A stretch of 33,490 nt of DNA from Methanobacteriota archaeon (GTDB lineage: Archaea; Thermoplasmatota; Poseidoniia; MGIII; CG-Epi1). The notes beneath the pieces were generated by a model. The model ran no database searches. It worked only from the letters and a program-made list of their open reading frames with translations, and was not told the DNA's origin. Below, one piece after another: positions 23,948-31,474 of this stretch; the first letter of the stretch is position 1, and each line of letters opens with the position of its first letter. The stretch spans positions 1 through 33,490 of the forward strand of contig JAPOKN010000005.1 of the NCBI GenBank assembly GCA_029977605.1. The letters run 5' to 3'. The translations under genes were made by a program, and so were the position numbers.

Positions 23948-25450
23948 TTAAACGCCATAACTATCAATGTAGATTGTACGATAAGCCGAGGAACTAGCCC
24001 TAATACCTGCGAACATTACTGCAAACGACAAAAGGACAAATATTCCACCAGCTAAAAGACCAATATTATGATTGTATAGCATTACTGATGCTGGCAATAT
24101 AAGCAATATTGAAGAAAAAAATGCTGATGTTCCCATTAACATAAACTGCACTAATATATCCGGATTTCCACGGTCACTTTCATCAAAATTGGCAAAAGCA
24201 CTTCCTGCCCATATACCTAACCCAGTATTAACAAACAATAAAATTAAAACACATTCCCCAAAAAACAAAGTTACTTCAAACGGAAACTTAGCCAAAAAAC
24301 AAATAGGAAGCCAAATAGATAAAAGACCTGGAAAAGCCATGAACAAGAGCGCAAAGGCCTTACCTTTCATAATTAATAATGATTCGACTGGATTAGATTT
24401 CATAATCCACAATCTTTTGCCTTCAACCCCAAGTATAGTTGAACCAAGCATTGTACATTGCAATAGAGCTCCAAGATACAGACTAATAGCAAGCATTCCA
24501 GGGTAATACAATTTTGGAGGTAAATCTCCAACAGGTTCGGTTGGAATTCCTACTTTAAACCACCAAAACACCATCAATAAAGAAATTGAAAATGTTGAAA
24601 ATGCAGAGCTAAGAACGTCCCTTTCCCTAATTGAGGATGTTACTTCTTTAGAACAAATTGCTGACGCGCGGCGTCCGACAAATGGACTCAACCAATTAAA
24701 TTGAAGTAAACGCACAGGATTCTTGTGCGAAGAAGAATTTATCTTATAGGATTCCAAAGCTTCAACAAAAATGTTATCCATAAAATAAAAGAAAACAAGT
24801 AAAAGTAATGTACAAACTAAAACTATTATTATAGCTAAAGTAGGATCTTGATGTGCTGCGTTTGATACTAAAAGAAGAGCTAAGAGTATTGGAAATAAAG
24901 CTACCAAAAAACTAAGCTTTCTAGAAAAAGGATGCAAAGAACCTATTAATGAAAACATAAAACCACTTAGTGCTGATAAAAATGAAAATAAGTACAACAA
25001 AATAAAGAACTCTATCTCAACATAAATATTAGTTTTAGTAACAACATTACCTGTAAAGAAAATTAAGAGCATCCCTGAAGTAATAAATAAATTTGGAATA
25101 AGAACTGAAAAAAATTGACCTAACATTATAGATCTGGGAACTACAGGCTGAACTAGATACATGTCCATTATCTTAGATTTGACAATTTTTCTGTAAGTTA
25201 TTCCTGCTGATCTGAGAGTAAACAATGAAAAATATACAAGTAAAATCGTACCATATCCTTCATTCGAACCCTCTGGAAAAAGCTGAGGATTTTGAATTAC
25301 AAAATTCATCAACCGAATACAAGCAAATGAAAAAATAATCCCTAAAAATGAAATAAAGAAGGTTGATGCAAATCGTTTCTTAAAAGACTGAATAGCACTT
25401 CTGAATGATGTGCGAAATTCCGCCTCGAATATTGCGTAAGAAGAATTCAT
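23948..25450 (-). CDS. ABC-2-like exporter membrane subunit
   Basis: 500 residues with roughly ten to twelve hydrophobic segments and basic cytoplasmic loops. RKIVKSKIMDMYLVQPVVPRS and GVEGKRLWIMKSNPVE resemble the coupling-loop positions of ABC-2/EcsB-type exporter permeases, in which a large membrane protein pairs with a separate ATPase. No ATPase gene is adjacent, so the partner must be elsewhere and the substrate is unknown. The ATG overlaps the stop of the upstream zinc-ribbon gene (ATGA), suggesting co-translation. Assignment to the ABC-2 superfamily is by pattern only. Confidence 0.6.
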   Translation of the reverse strand: MNSSYAIFEAEFRTSFRSAIQSFKKRFASTFFISFLGIIFSFACIRLMNFVIQNPQLFPEGSNEGYGTILLVYFSLFTLRSAGITYRKIVKSKIMDMYLVQPVVPRSIMLGQFFSVLIPNLFITSGMLLIFFTGNVVTKTNIYVEIEFFILLYLFSFLSALSGFMFSLIGSLHPFSRKLSFLVALFPILLALLLVSNAAHQDPTLAIIIVLVCTLLLLVFFYFMDNIFVEALESYKINSSSHKNPVRLLQFNWLSPFVGRRASAICSKEVTSSIRERDVLSSAFSTFSISLLMVFWWFKVGIPTEPVGDLPPKLYYPGMLAISLYLGALLQCTMLGSTILGVEGKRLWIMKSNPVESLLIMKGKAFALLFMAFPGLLSIWLPICFLAKFPFEVTLFFGECVLILLFVNTGLGIWAGSAFANFDESDRGNPDILVQFMLMGTSAFFSSILLILPASVMLYNHNIGLLAGGIFVLLSFAVMFAGIRASSSAYRTIYIDSYGV

Positions 25451-25671
25451 CTTCCTAGAGACTCCAGAGTTCTATCCTTTTTAGTAGCTTTTTTAAAAAT
25501 TCTGTAGCAAGACTGGCATAATCCAATTTTTTTGCCGTTTCCACTGACTTCTAATTCAGGGACTAAATCTACTTTTTTACGGGAAACTGAACGTTTAATT
25601 GAGCCATTACAGTTGGCCATGCCACATTTACTTTGTGTGCCGTTTGATAAATTAATAGCTCTATGTTTCAT
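25447..25671 (-). CDS. Small zinc-ribbon protein
   Basis: 74 residues, basic, with four Cys arranged CX4C (16, 21) and CX2C (52, 55), so a single zinc site is likely. LCQSCYRIFKKATKKDR at the C-terminal side looks like a nucleic-acid-binding ribbon. I do not recognise the family. A TATA-like AATTTTAAG stretch lies about 28 bases upstream, suggesting a leaderless start at ATG 25671. The stop overlaps the ABC-2-like permease start. Confidence 0.7.
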   Translation of the reverse strand: MKHRAINLSNGTQSKCGMANCNGSIKRSVSRKKVDLVPELEVSGNGKKIGLCQSCYRIFKKATKKDRTLESLGR

Positions 25672-25694
25672 AATTGGCAGTAAATAACTACATA

Positions 25695-25705
25695 CTTAAA
25701 ATTTT
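25695..25705 (-). promoter_or_regulatory. TATA element of the zinc-ribbon/permease operon
   Basis: AAAATTTTAAG on the minus strand is centred about 28 bases before ATG 25671. Confidence 0.4.
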
Positions 25706-25707
25706 AA

Positions 25708-25929
25708 CTATTTTTCTAAATTGGAACCTTTAGAATGAGAATTCATATGTCCACAAATTGAACAATAATTTGGGTCGCTTCCCAATAGCTGCTCTCCACA
25801 TTTTGAACAGTTTATTCCTTTCTTTACATATGCCTGATTTTGATTTTTTTGGTAATTAATTATATAGCCAATTACTAGGATGAAAATAATAATTGTTTGG
25901 CTGTAGCAAACAAGCTGTTCAAAGTCCAC
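25708..25929 (-). CDS. Small membrane protein with a zinc ribbon
   Basis: 73 residues: one membrane helix (about 11-27), then a basic linker and a zinc ribbon with CSKC (41, 44) and CSIC (56, 59). The ribbon should face the cytoplasm, as in other archaeal TM-plus-ribbon proteins. The start is GTG 25929, supported by a TATA box (CTATAACT on the plus strand) 25 bases upstream. Function unknown. Confidence 0.6.
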   Translation of the reverse strand: MDFEQLVCYSQTIIIFILVIGYIINYQKNQNQAYVKKGINCSKCGEQLLGSDPNYCSICGHMNSHSKGSNLEK

Positions 25930-25950
25930 TATTGTGCATAATTGCAGTCT

Positions 25951-25958
25951 CTATAACT
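25951..25958 (-). promoter_or_regulatory. TATA box of the small zinc-ribbon membrane protein
   Basis: AGTTATAG on the minus strand is centred 25 bases before GTG 25929, a leaderless geometry that supports this gene and its non-ATG start. Confidence 0.45.
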
Positions 25959-25966
25959 GTTTGCCC

Positions 25967-27151
25967 TTATTGAAGTGTAATATCTGGCATCAACGGACGA
26001 GCGGCAAAGCCTTTCAACGCAAAATTACTACCTTCGCCAACACGACAAACAAACAAATCCCTGTGATGTCTAGTCAATCCAAACTCGTCTAATGAAGAAA
26101 CTCCACCACATATCTCCATAGCCATTGTCATGTGATCTGAAGCTTTACGAGAACATTCTATCTTTACTTTAGCAGCAGATTCCCTATCCAATGTATTATC
26201 ATCATATCTATTTGTTAAGTCAATGAGCCATGTCAAACCTTGTTCCAAGGTAATATCCATATCAATAATTACATCTTGAACTCGTTGGAAGCTTCCTATA
26301 GGAACTCCAAATTGCTCTCTTTCCTGAGCATAGGTTCTACATTTATCAAGGCCAAACGCCAGAGAAGCCAGAGACATACCAGCAATGAATAATCGGCCTC
26401 CGTTCAATGTCTTAGCCATTACTTTGAATCCTTCATTCTCTTTGCCCAATATTGCATCATCTGTTACAGTTACTTCATCAAATGAAATAGAACCTGTAGA
26501 TGACTGACTCCAGAGATCTTTTCCTGCCATTTCTTGATAAGAAACATTAGAATCATTCATAGGTACTATGAAACATGTGGTTCGATAACCTGGTTTAGAT
26601 TCAGGACTAGTCATGGCATGTACTACAACGTGACTTGACCACTTTGCGTTAGTTGACCAACACTTTTCTCCTTTAATTACCCATTTGTCACCATCTTTCT
26701 TGGCCGTAACTTCTGGATTTGTAGCATCTGAGCCTCTACCGGGTTCAGACAAGCCAAAAACAAACATTCTATTCCCGGCTGCTAAATCAGGAAGATGAGC
26801 TTCCTTTTGTGCATCTGTTCCAAAAAGTTGTAGAGGTTTAGCACCTAAAGACATAGCTGCACCAGGTGTAATTGCTAATGATTGAGAATGATAGCCCAAA
26901 GCCAATCCCATCAAAATTAAATCTAATTGATTACCTCCTTGGCCACCATATTTATCTGAAACAGTCACACCAAATAATCCCATCTGTCCCATTTCCTCAA
27001 TTATATCTTCTGGAATTAGTTCGTGATTACGCTCCCAATGAAGATAGTTAGGTTCAATTCTTTCTTTAGCAAACTCACAGACTGCCTTGTAAAAAGTCAT
27101 TGAATCTGAAGATACTAACCTTTCCAAATAGTGATCTATACGACGTTCCAT
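25967..27151 (-). CDS. Acyl-CoA dehydrogenase
   Basis: FAD flavoenzyme that introduces the alpha-beta double bond in acyl-CoA, passing electrons to ETF. The 394 residues match the family. It shows FGVTVSDKYGGQGG, the FAD-binding LSEPGRGSDA and WVIKGEKCWSTNA segments, LNGGRLFIAG, FGVPIGSFQRVQD, and near the C-terminus GGVSSLDEFGLTRHHRD with a Glu in VGEGSN at the usual catalytic base position. The chain-length specificity cannot be told. It stands alone with a TATA-like element near 27170-27178. Together with the mutase it fits fatty-acid or branched-chain amino-acid breakdown. Confidence 0.94.
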   Translation of the reverse strand: MERRIDHYLERLVSSDSMTFYKAVCEFAKERIEPNYLHWERNHELIPEDIIEEMGQMGLFGVTVSDKYGGQGGNQLDLILMGLALGYHSQSLAITPGAAMSLGAKPLQLFGTDAQKEAHLPDLAAGNRMFVFGLSEPGRGSDATNPEVTAKKDGDKWVIKGEKCWSTNAKWSSHVVVHAMTSPESKPGYRTTCFIVPMNDSNVSYQEMAGKDLWSQSSTGSISFDEVTVTDDAILGKENEGFKVMAKTLNGGRLFIAGMSLASLAFGLDKCRTYAQEREQFGVPIGSFQRVQDVIIDMDITLEQGLTWLIDLTNRYDDNTLDRESAAKVKIECSRKASDHMTMAMEICGGVSSLDEFGLTRHHRDLFVCRVGEGSNFALKGFAARPLMPDITLQ

Positions 27152-27165
27152 AATATTCCACTAGG

Positions 27166-27178
27166 AATAACATTAAAG
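27166..27178 (-). promoter_or_regulatory. TATA-like element of acyl-CoA dehydrogenase
   Basis: CTTTAATGTTATT on the minus strand spans the position about 22 bases upstream of ATG 27151 expected for a leaderless archaeal gene. The rest of the 227-base gap up to 27378 holds the dyad at 27251-27268 and no convincing ORF. Confidence 0.4.
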
Positions 27179-27250
27179 TGGTTATGTCTCGTCTATGTGA
27201 CCTTTGATTTACTCGATTTACACCCATACACCGTCAATTACCCTAATAGC

Positions 27251-27268
27251 AACGTTGTTATCAACGTT
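27251..27268. repeat. Perfect 7-bp inverted repeat, possible operator
   Basis: AACGTTG and CAACGTT form a perfect dyad around a 4-base spacer (TTAT). Each arm contains the palindrome AACGTT. It sits 100 bases upstream of the acyl-CoA dehydrogenase start and 111 bases after the transporter stop. No T-run follows it on either strand, so a protein-binding site is more likely than a terminator. Confidence 0.45.
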
Positions 27269-27378
27269 ATTGGTTTGAAATGTTTTAAAATACCAGTTAC
27301 TTTTACGACTGCTAGGTATGGGCTCATATGTCCCTAATTTGATGGGGTCCAAAAAGAGGTAGATCTATTGGAAAGTGG

Positions 27379-28941
27379 TTATCGTGACCTTCCAATTGCT
27401 CCACGAGGTGGCTCAGGCTCGTAATCAGCTTGTAATTCTGGAGGCCATTCCCTCGGTTCATCGTCTACCCCTTGAAGAATAATGTAACCAATTATCATAA
27501 CTATGAAAAGAAAACCAATTGCTGCAGGCCTTCCAAAGCCTAACTCATCTACTATGATTGCCCAAGATAAAGGTCCGATAATAGTTGCAAATCGTCCAAC
27601 CATACTATACAAGCCATAGAATTGACCTATGTAACGAGGTGGCGTTAGAACAAGCATGTATGGCCTATCCGCACACCAGGTTCCTCCTAATGCTACTCCT
27701 GCCAAAAATGGAGCCAGCCATATCATCCATGTTGGTAGGCCTAACCAAACAGTAGAAATTAAAAGTGTAAACGAAGCAAACCAAAACCACAAAACTGCAT
27801 TAAGAGTAACTTTTGGGCCCACAATGTCTACTAAATACCCCCACAAAAATCCACTTACAATTGATGAGAAAACACCAATAAGCGTGTAAACAGCTATCTC
27901 AGAATCTTCCATTCCAAACTCCTCTCTAACATAAATCGCAGCAAAAGTAATAGAAGTATTTGCTGCATCTGTGTAAAAGACTCTTCCAACTAAAAATCTA
28001 GATAAACCTGGAAAATTACTTAACATAGATAACGTTCCTTTAAGCTGTGTAAATGTTCCCGATGTTGCATCAATTATTGAACCATCTCTAAATAGGGGCG
28101 TTGTTTTTGTATTTATTGATGAAAATACACACCAAATTGCAAAAAATAGAGTAGAATATCTTAACAGAACATTATCTTCAACCAACCAAGCATTTATACC
28201 CAAAAGAGTCGCCATTAGTATCATTAAACTAGGCCAGAAGTTATCTCCGGGGGTTTCTCTGACAAATATGAAACAAGGAATTGCAAAAATCAAAAACAAA
28301 GCCGCAGTTAACTGGAATACTGCAGGGTAAGGAAAACCTAAAGTATCAGTTATGTATAATGCAGATAATATTCCTACTAACGCTCCAACATAACCTACAC
28401 CAATTCCAATTCCTCCGATCCTACCTTTATTTCCTGGGGTAGAAATTGTGGCTAATGTTGAATCGTAGAATATAAGTCCTGCTTGATAAAAATAATTTGC
28501 AATTACAAAGAAAATAAGAGAAACTGTTAAAATTGTACTCTTACTCCAGCCATCCTTTTCATATCCTAATAAAGCTGTAAAAGCAACACACAAAAGAGTT
28601 GTAACGAAAAGAAAAGGCATCTTACGTCTTGCCTGATCTGAAAGTGCTCCAATCAATGGCGCTGTGAGAAACACTAACGCCATAGATATTGCATTAGCAT
28701 AACCGTAATCTGAATCTGTTCCGCCTACTTCATCACTTACGACCCAAAGCCCAAAATAAAATGAAACTATTAGAACTGAAAAGATGGTATTTCCTAAGTC
28801 GTAAAAAGCCCATGAAAATATACTAAACATGGATGCCTTGGTAGTTATCGGCTCTCTTGGTTTTTTCCTTTCTTCGTTAAAATCCTTTAATTTCTCTCTA
28901 ATCTTCTTCGGTGCATCTAGAATCTTTCTTGAACTACTCAT
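27379..28941 (-). CDS. UMF1/Atg22-like MFS transporter (second copy)
   Basis: 520-residue major facilitator protein with about 12 membrane segments and a Pro/Glu-rich C-terminal tail. SWAFYDLGNTIFSVLI near the N-terminus matches the YDWANSAF signature of the UMF1/Atg22-like group, whose members export small solutes such as amino acids in fungi. SDQARRKMPFLF is the MFS loop 2-3 motif. The ATG lies two bases after the stop of the paralogous transporter, with no Shine-Dalgarno, so translation is probably coupled. The substrate is unknown. Confidence 0.85.
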   Translation of the reverse strand: MSSSRKILDAPKKIREKLKDFNEERKKPREPITTKASMFSIFSWAFYDLGNTIFSVLIVSFYFGLWVVSDEVGGTDSDYGYANAISMALVFLTAPLIGALSDQARRKMPFLFVTTLLCVAFTALLGYEKDGWSKSTILTVSLIFFVIANYFYQAGLIFYDSTLATISTPGNKGRIGGIGIGVGYVGALVGILSALYITDTLGFPYPAVFQLTAALFLIFAIPCFIFVRETPGDNFWPSLMILMATLLGINAWLVEDNVLLRYSTLFFAIWCVFSSINTKTTPLFRDGSIIDATSGTFTQLKGTLSMLSNFPGLSRFLVGRVFYTDAANTSITFAAIYVREEFGMEDSEIAVYTLIGVFSSIVSGFLWGYLVDIVGPKVTLNAVLWFWFASFTLLISTVWLGLPTWMIWLAPFLAGVALGGTWCADRPYMLVLTPPRYIGQFYGLYSMVGRFATIIGPLSWAIIVDELGFGRPAAIGFLFIVMIIGYIILQGVDDEPREWPPELQADYEPEPPRGAIGRSR

Positions 28942-28943
28942 AT

Positions 28944-30818
28944 CTAATCTTTGTTATGCATGGAATCATAATCTGCTTCTGTTGTTTCCGCTAATAATTT
29001 CCTTATCCTATTATCTTCAGCTTTGGCATCTTCTATTCCTGCATCAATATCTACTCGGTAAAGCAAAATCGCACCTAACAAAAGAAGGAATGCAATACTG
29101 AATATTCCAGCACGACTATCATACATTACTGACATGAAGAAGTAAAGAGCTGGACCTAAAAATGCTGCTACTTTATTAAAGAATCCAAGAAAGCTGTAAA
29201 ATTCAGTACTTCGAGTTTCAGGAACAATCTGACCAAATAAACTACGTGCAAGTCCCTGTGAACCACCCAACAAAGTTCCCATAAAACAGCCAAGAACGAT
29301 AAATTGAAGAAAGACACCCATCCCTAATGGTTTCCAAATATTATCTCTAGCCCATATAGGAATGCTATCTAAAACACCATCACCCAAATTAGTTGGGTGA
29401 TCTACACCAACATTAGCTTCACCATCTAATACTCCGCCGAGTATACTCACACTAAATCTAGTACTATTAATCGAATCTACAAAAGAAGTAAGATTTGAAT
29501 TCGGAATTCCCAAAAGTAAAATCTTATTTGGCTCATCTTCTGAGTCTCCCCAAGACCATTCTAAAATATCTTTATCGTCATCATTAACTTCAGTAGGAAG
29601 AATATAAGCCCATTGTTTTGCCCAAGCTTGTTCGTCAAATTCATCATCCTCATAATCTAGTTTCTGAGCTAAATCATTAGCTGACCAGGAAACATAAACC
29701 GAATATGCGCTATCTTCCTCATTCCATTCATATAATATGTCATAATCTTCATGCGTTTCCAATTCTAATGGAGCAAAACCGAGCCCTGCAAAACATAAAA
29801 CAACCCAACCACAAATCGAAATCATCAAAGCTTGTTTGGTACCTTTACTCTCTGCTAATTTAGTAAATAATATAGCTGATGGAGCTGCAACAAATTGCAC
29901 AACGAGAAGAGCAATTATAAGCCCTGTAAAACCAATACCTAAAACAGTAGTTCCATACACACCAGCTAATGCAGTTACAGTATTTATTCCATCAATAAAT
30001 AAAAAGTAAGCAAGCATGTAAAGGAATAAATGAGGAAAGTCTTTGTAATCTCTCAAAGTTTGAGTAACTTCACCAACTGCAAATCTTGCAGCATCCTGGA
30101 ATTTTAGCTTTTCCATTTCGTTTTCAACTGGAGGTTCAGGAACCCAGGCAAATGTAATCAGTGCAAAACCATACCACCAAATTCCAGATGAAGCTAACGA
30201 GAATTGAACTGCCCATTCAGCAAAATCGGTTGCTAGTAGTATAATAAGATGAATAACTAGAAGAATCCCTGCACCTAAGTAACCATAAGCAAATGCGCGA
30301 TTTGAAATATCATCTAATTCATCTGGCTTACCAAGATGAGGCAATAATGCATTGTAAAAAACTCCAGCTCCATTGAGACCAATATTAGCAAAAAGATACA
30401 TCACCATAATCCATATCCACGATGCATTTCCGAATAGAGGCGCTAATGCAATAAGGAAAGTCCCTCCAGCACCTACTACTGTTAGAACCTTTAACCAACG
30501 CATTTTTACAAGTCGACGATCGGCTATAACACCTAAAGGTGGACTTATTATTGCTACGGAAAGTGTAGAAATAGCTATAACAAGAGACAAGACAGCATCA
30601 GCAGTCATCGACTGTGAAAAAAGTGAGACTGTAAGTCCATTAGCCTTAAGGAATAATGCAGTATACCACACAGGAATAATTGCTAAGGTAACACTACACT
30701 CGAAAGCTGATTTGGCCCAGTCATAATAGCCATAACCACTAATTGCCTTTTCTTTATCTTCAGGGAGATTTTTTAACTTAGAACCTAAACTAAAAAGTCT
30801 AGTAATTGGATCTGCCAT
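28944..30818 (-). CDS. UMF1/Atg22-like MFS transporter with large loop insertion (first copy)
   Basis: MFS protein of the same group as its downstream neighbour (SGYGYYDWAKSAFECSV signature; ADRRLVKMRWLK loop). The frame is open from TTG 30824, but ATG 30818 is the likely start because the TATA box CTATATTTAAA is centred 26 bases upstream; this gives 624 residues. It is longer than its paralogue because about 150 residues (near 352-500 of the longer frame) lie between two membrane segments. The insert is acidic and Trp-rich and probably lies outside the membrane as a folded domain. The two genes form an operon, and the products may act as a pair. Confidence 0.85.
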   Translation of the reverse strand: MADPITRLFSLGSKLKNLPEDKEKAISGYGYYDWAKSAFECSVTLAIIPVWYTALFLKANGLTVSLFSQSMTADAVLSLVIAISTLSVAIISPPLGVIADRRLVKMRWLKVLTVVGAGGTFLIALAPLFGNASWIWIMVMYLFANIGLNGAGVFYNALLPHLGKPDELDDISNRAFAYGYLGAGILLVIHLIILLATDFAEWAVQFSLASSGIWWYGFALITFAWVPEPPVENEMEKLKFQDAARFAVGEVTQTLRDYKDFPHLFLYMLAYFLFIDGINTVTALAGVYGTTVLGIGFTGLIIALLVVQFVAAPSAILFTKLAESKGTKQALMISICGWVVLCFAGLGFAPLELETHEDYDILYEWNEEDSAYSVYVSWSANDLAQKLDYEDDEFDEQAWAKQWAYILPTEVNDDDKDILEWSWGDSEDEPNKILLLGIPNSNLTSFVDSINSTRFSVSILGGVLDGEANVGVDHPTNLGDGVLDSIPIWARDNIWKPLGMGVFLQFIVLGCFMGTLLGGSQGLARSLFGQIVPETRSTEFYSFLGFFNKVAAFLGPALYFFMSVMYDSRAGIFSIAFLLLLGAILLYRVDIDAGIEDAKAEDNRIRKLLAETTEADYDSMHNKD

Positions 30819-30837
30819 ATTCAACGATAGACAGGTG

Positions 30838-30849
30838 GTTTAAATATAG
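30838..30849 (-). promoter_or_regulatory. TATA box of the tandem transporter operon
   Basis: TCTATATTTAAA on the minus strand is centred 26 bases before ATG 30818 and rules in favour of that start over the TTG at 30824. The 58-base spacer to the GMP synthase gene has no other clear signal. Confidence 0.55.
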
Positions 30850-30882
30850 ATGACCTATATGTTTCTAGAAAATAAACAGAAA

Positions 30883-31473
30883 CTATTTATTCCATTCAAG
30901 TGCCTTGTCTAGAAAATTTTGGAAAATTTCAGCACCGAATTCTGTATTCTCAACCTCTGGATGATACTGAACGCCAGCGTAAGGAAGTGTTTCATGCTGC
31001 ATTACTTGTACTTGACATGCATCGGAAGAAGCTAATATTCTGAATCCATTTGGCATCTTGTGTACTTCATCGTTATGAGATTCCCATACATTAAATTCTT
31101 TCGGGAATCCTTTCAAAATCCATCCTTCCTCAATAAGTGTGACTAATGAAGAACCAAATTCAGGAACTTCAGCTGGCCCTGCTTCTCCCTCAAAATGAGT
31201 TGCCATGTACTGATGACCCACGCAAATACCCAAAATAGGCCATTTCTCTAAATCTAAATATTCTGAAGTTAATCCTAAAGCTTCAGACTCGCTTTCTATT
31301 CGAGGAGCTCCACCGGACAGTACTAGAGCTTGAAACCTATCTAATTCTTCAATTGGTGTAACATTAGATATTATTTCTGCTCTACATCCAAGATAATTCA
31401 GAACTCTATATTCTCTGTGTGTCCACTGCCCACCATTGTCTACAACGGCTATTGGGAAATTGTCGTATGACAT
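30883..31473 (-). CDS. guaAA: GMP synthase glutamine amidotransferase subunit
   Basis: Class I glutaminase that feeds ammonia to the PPi-dependent GMP synthase subunit, which in archaea is often a separate gene. The 196 residues contain LVLSGGAPRIE, the nucleophile elbow LGICVGHQYM (Cys84) and VQYHPEVE (His171, Glu173), a complete catalytic triad. No synthetase (GuaAB) lies in the window. The ATG follows the transketolase-like stop by one base, so the two are co-transcribed. Other small class I amidotransferases are less likely given the archaeal GuaAA-like length and motifs. Confidence 0.9.
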   Translation of the reverse strand: MSYDNFPIAVVDNGGQWTHREYRVLNYLGCRAEIISNVTPIEELDRFQALVLSGGAPRIESESEALGLTSEYLDLEKWPILGICVGHQYMATHFEGEAGPAEVPEFGSSLVTLIEEGWILKGFPKEFNVWESHNDEVHKMPNGFRILASSDACQVQVMQHETLPYAGVQYHPEVENTEFGAEIFQNFLDKALEWNK

Positions 31474-31474
31474 A

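Noticed and set aside
24072..24506. 144-codon plus-strand ORF inside the ABC-2-like permease
   Set aside because: The minus-strand frame shows clear membrane-protein pattern and the plus-strand product has no recognisable features.
27131..27337. 68-codon plus-strand ORF overlapping the acyl-CoA dehydrogenase start
   Set aside because: It covers the promoter region of the dehydrogenase and the dyad, has no Shine-Dalgarno or TATA at a fitting distance, and the peptide looks like random hydrophobic sequence.
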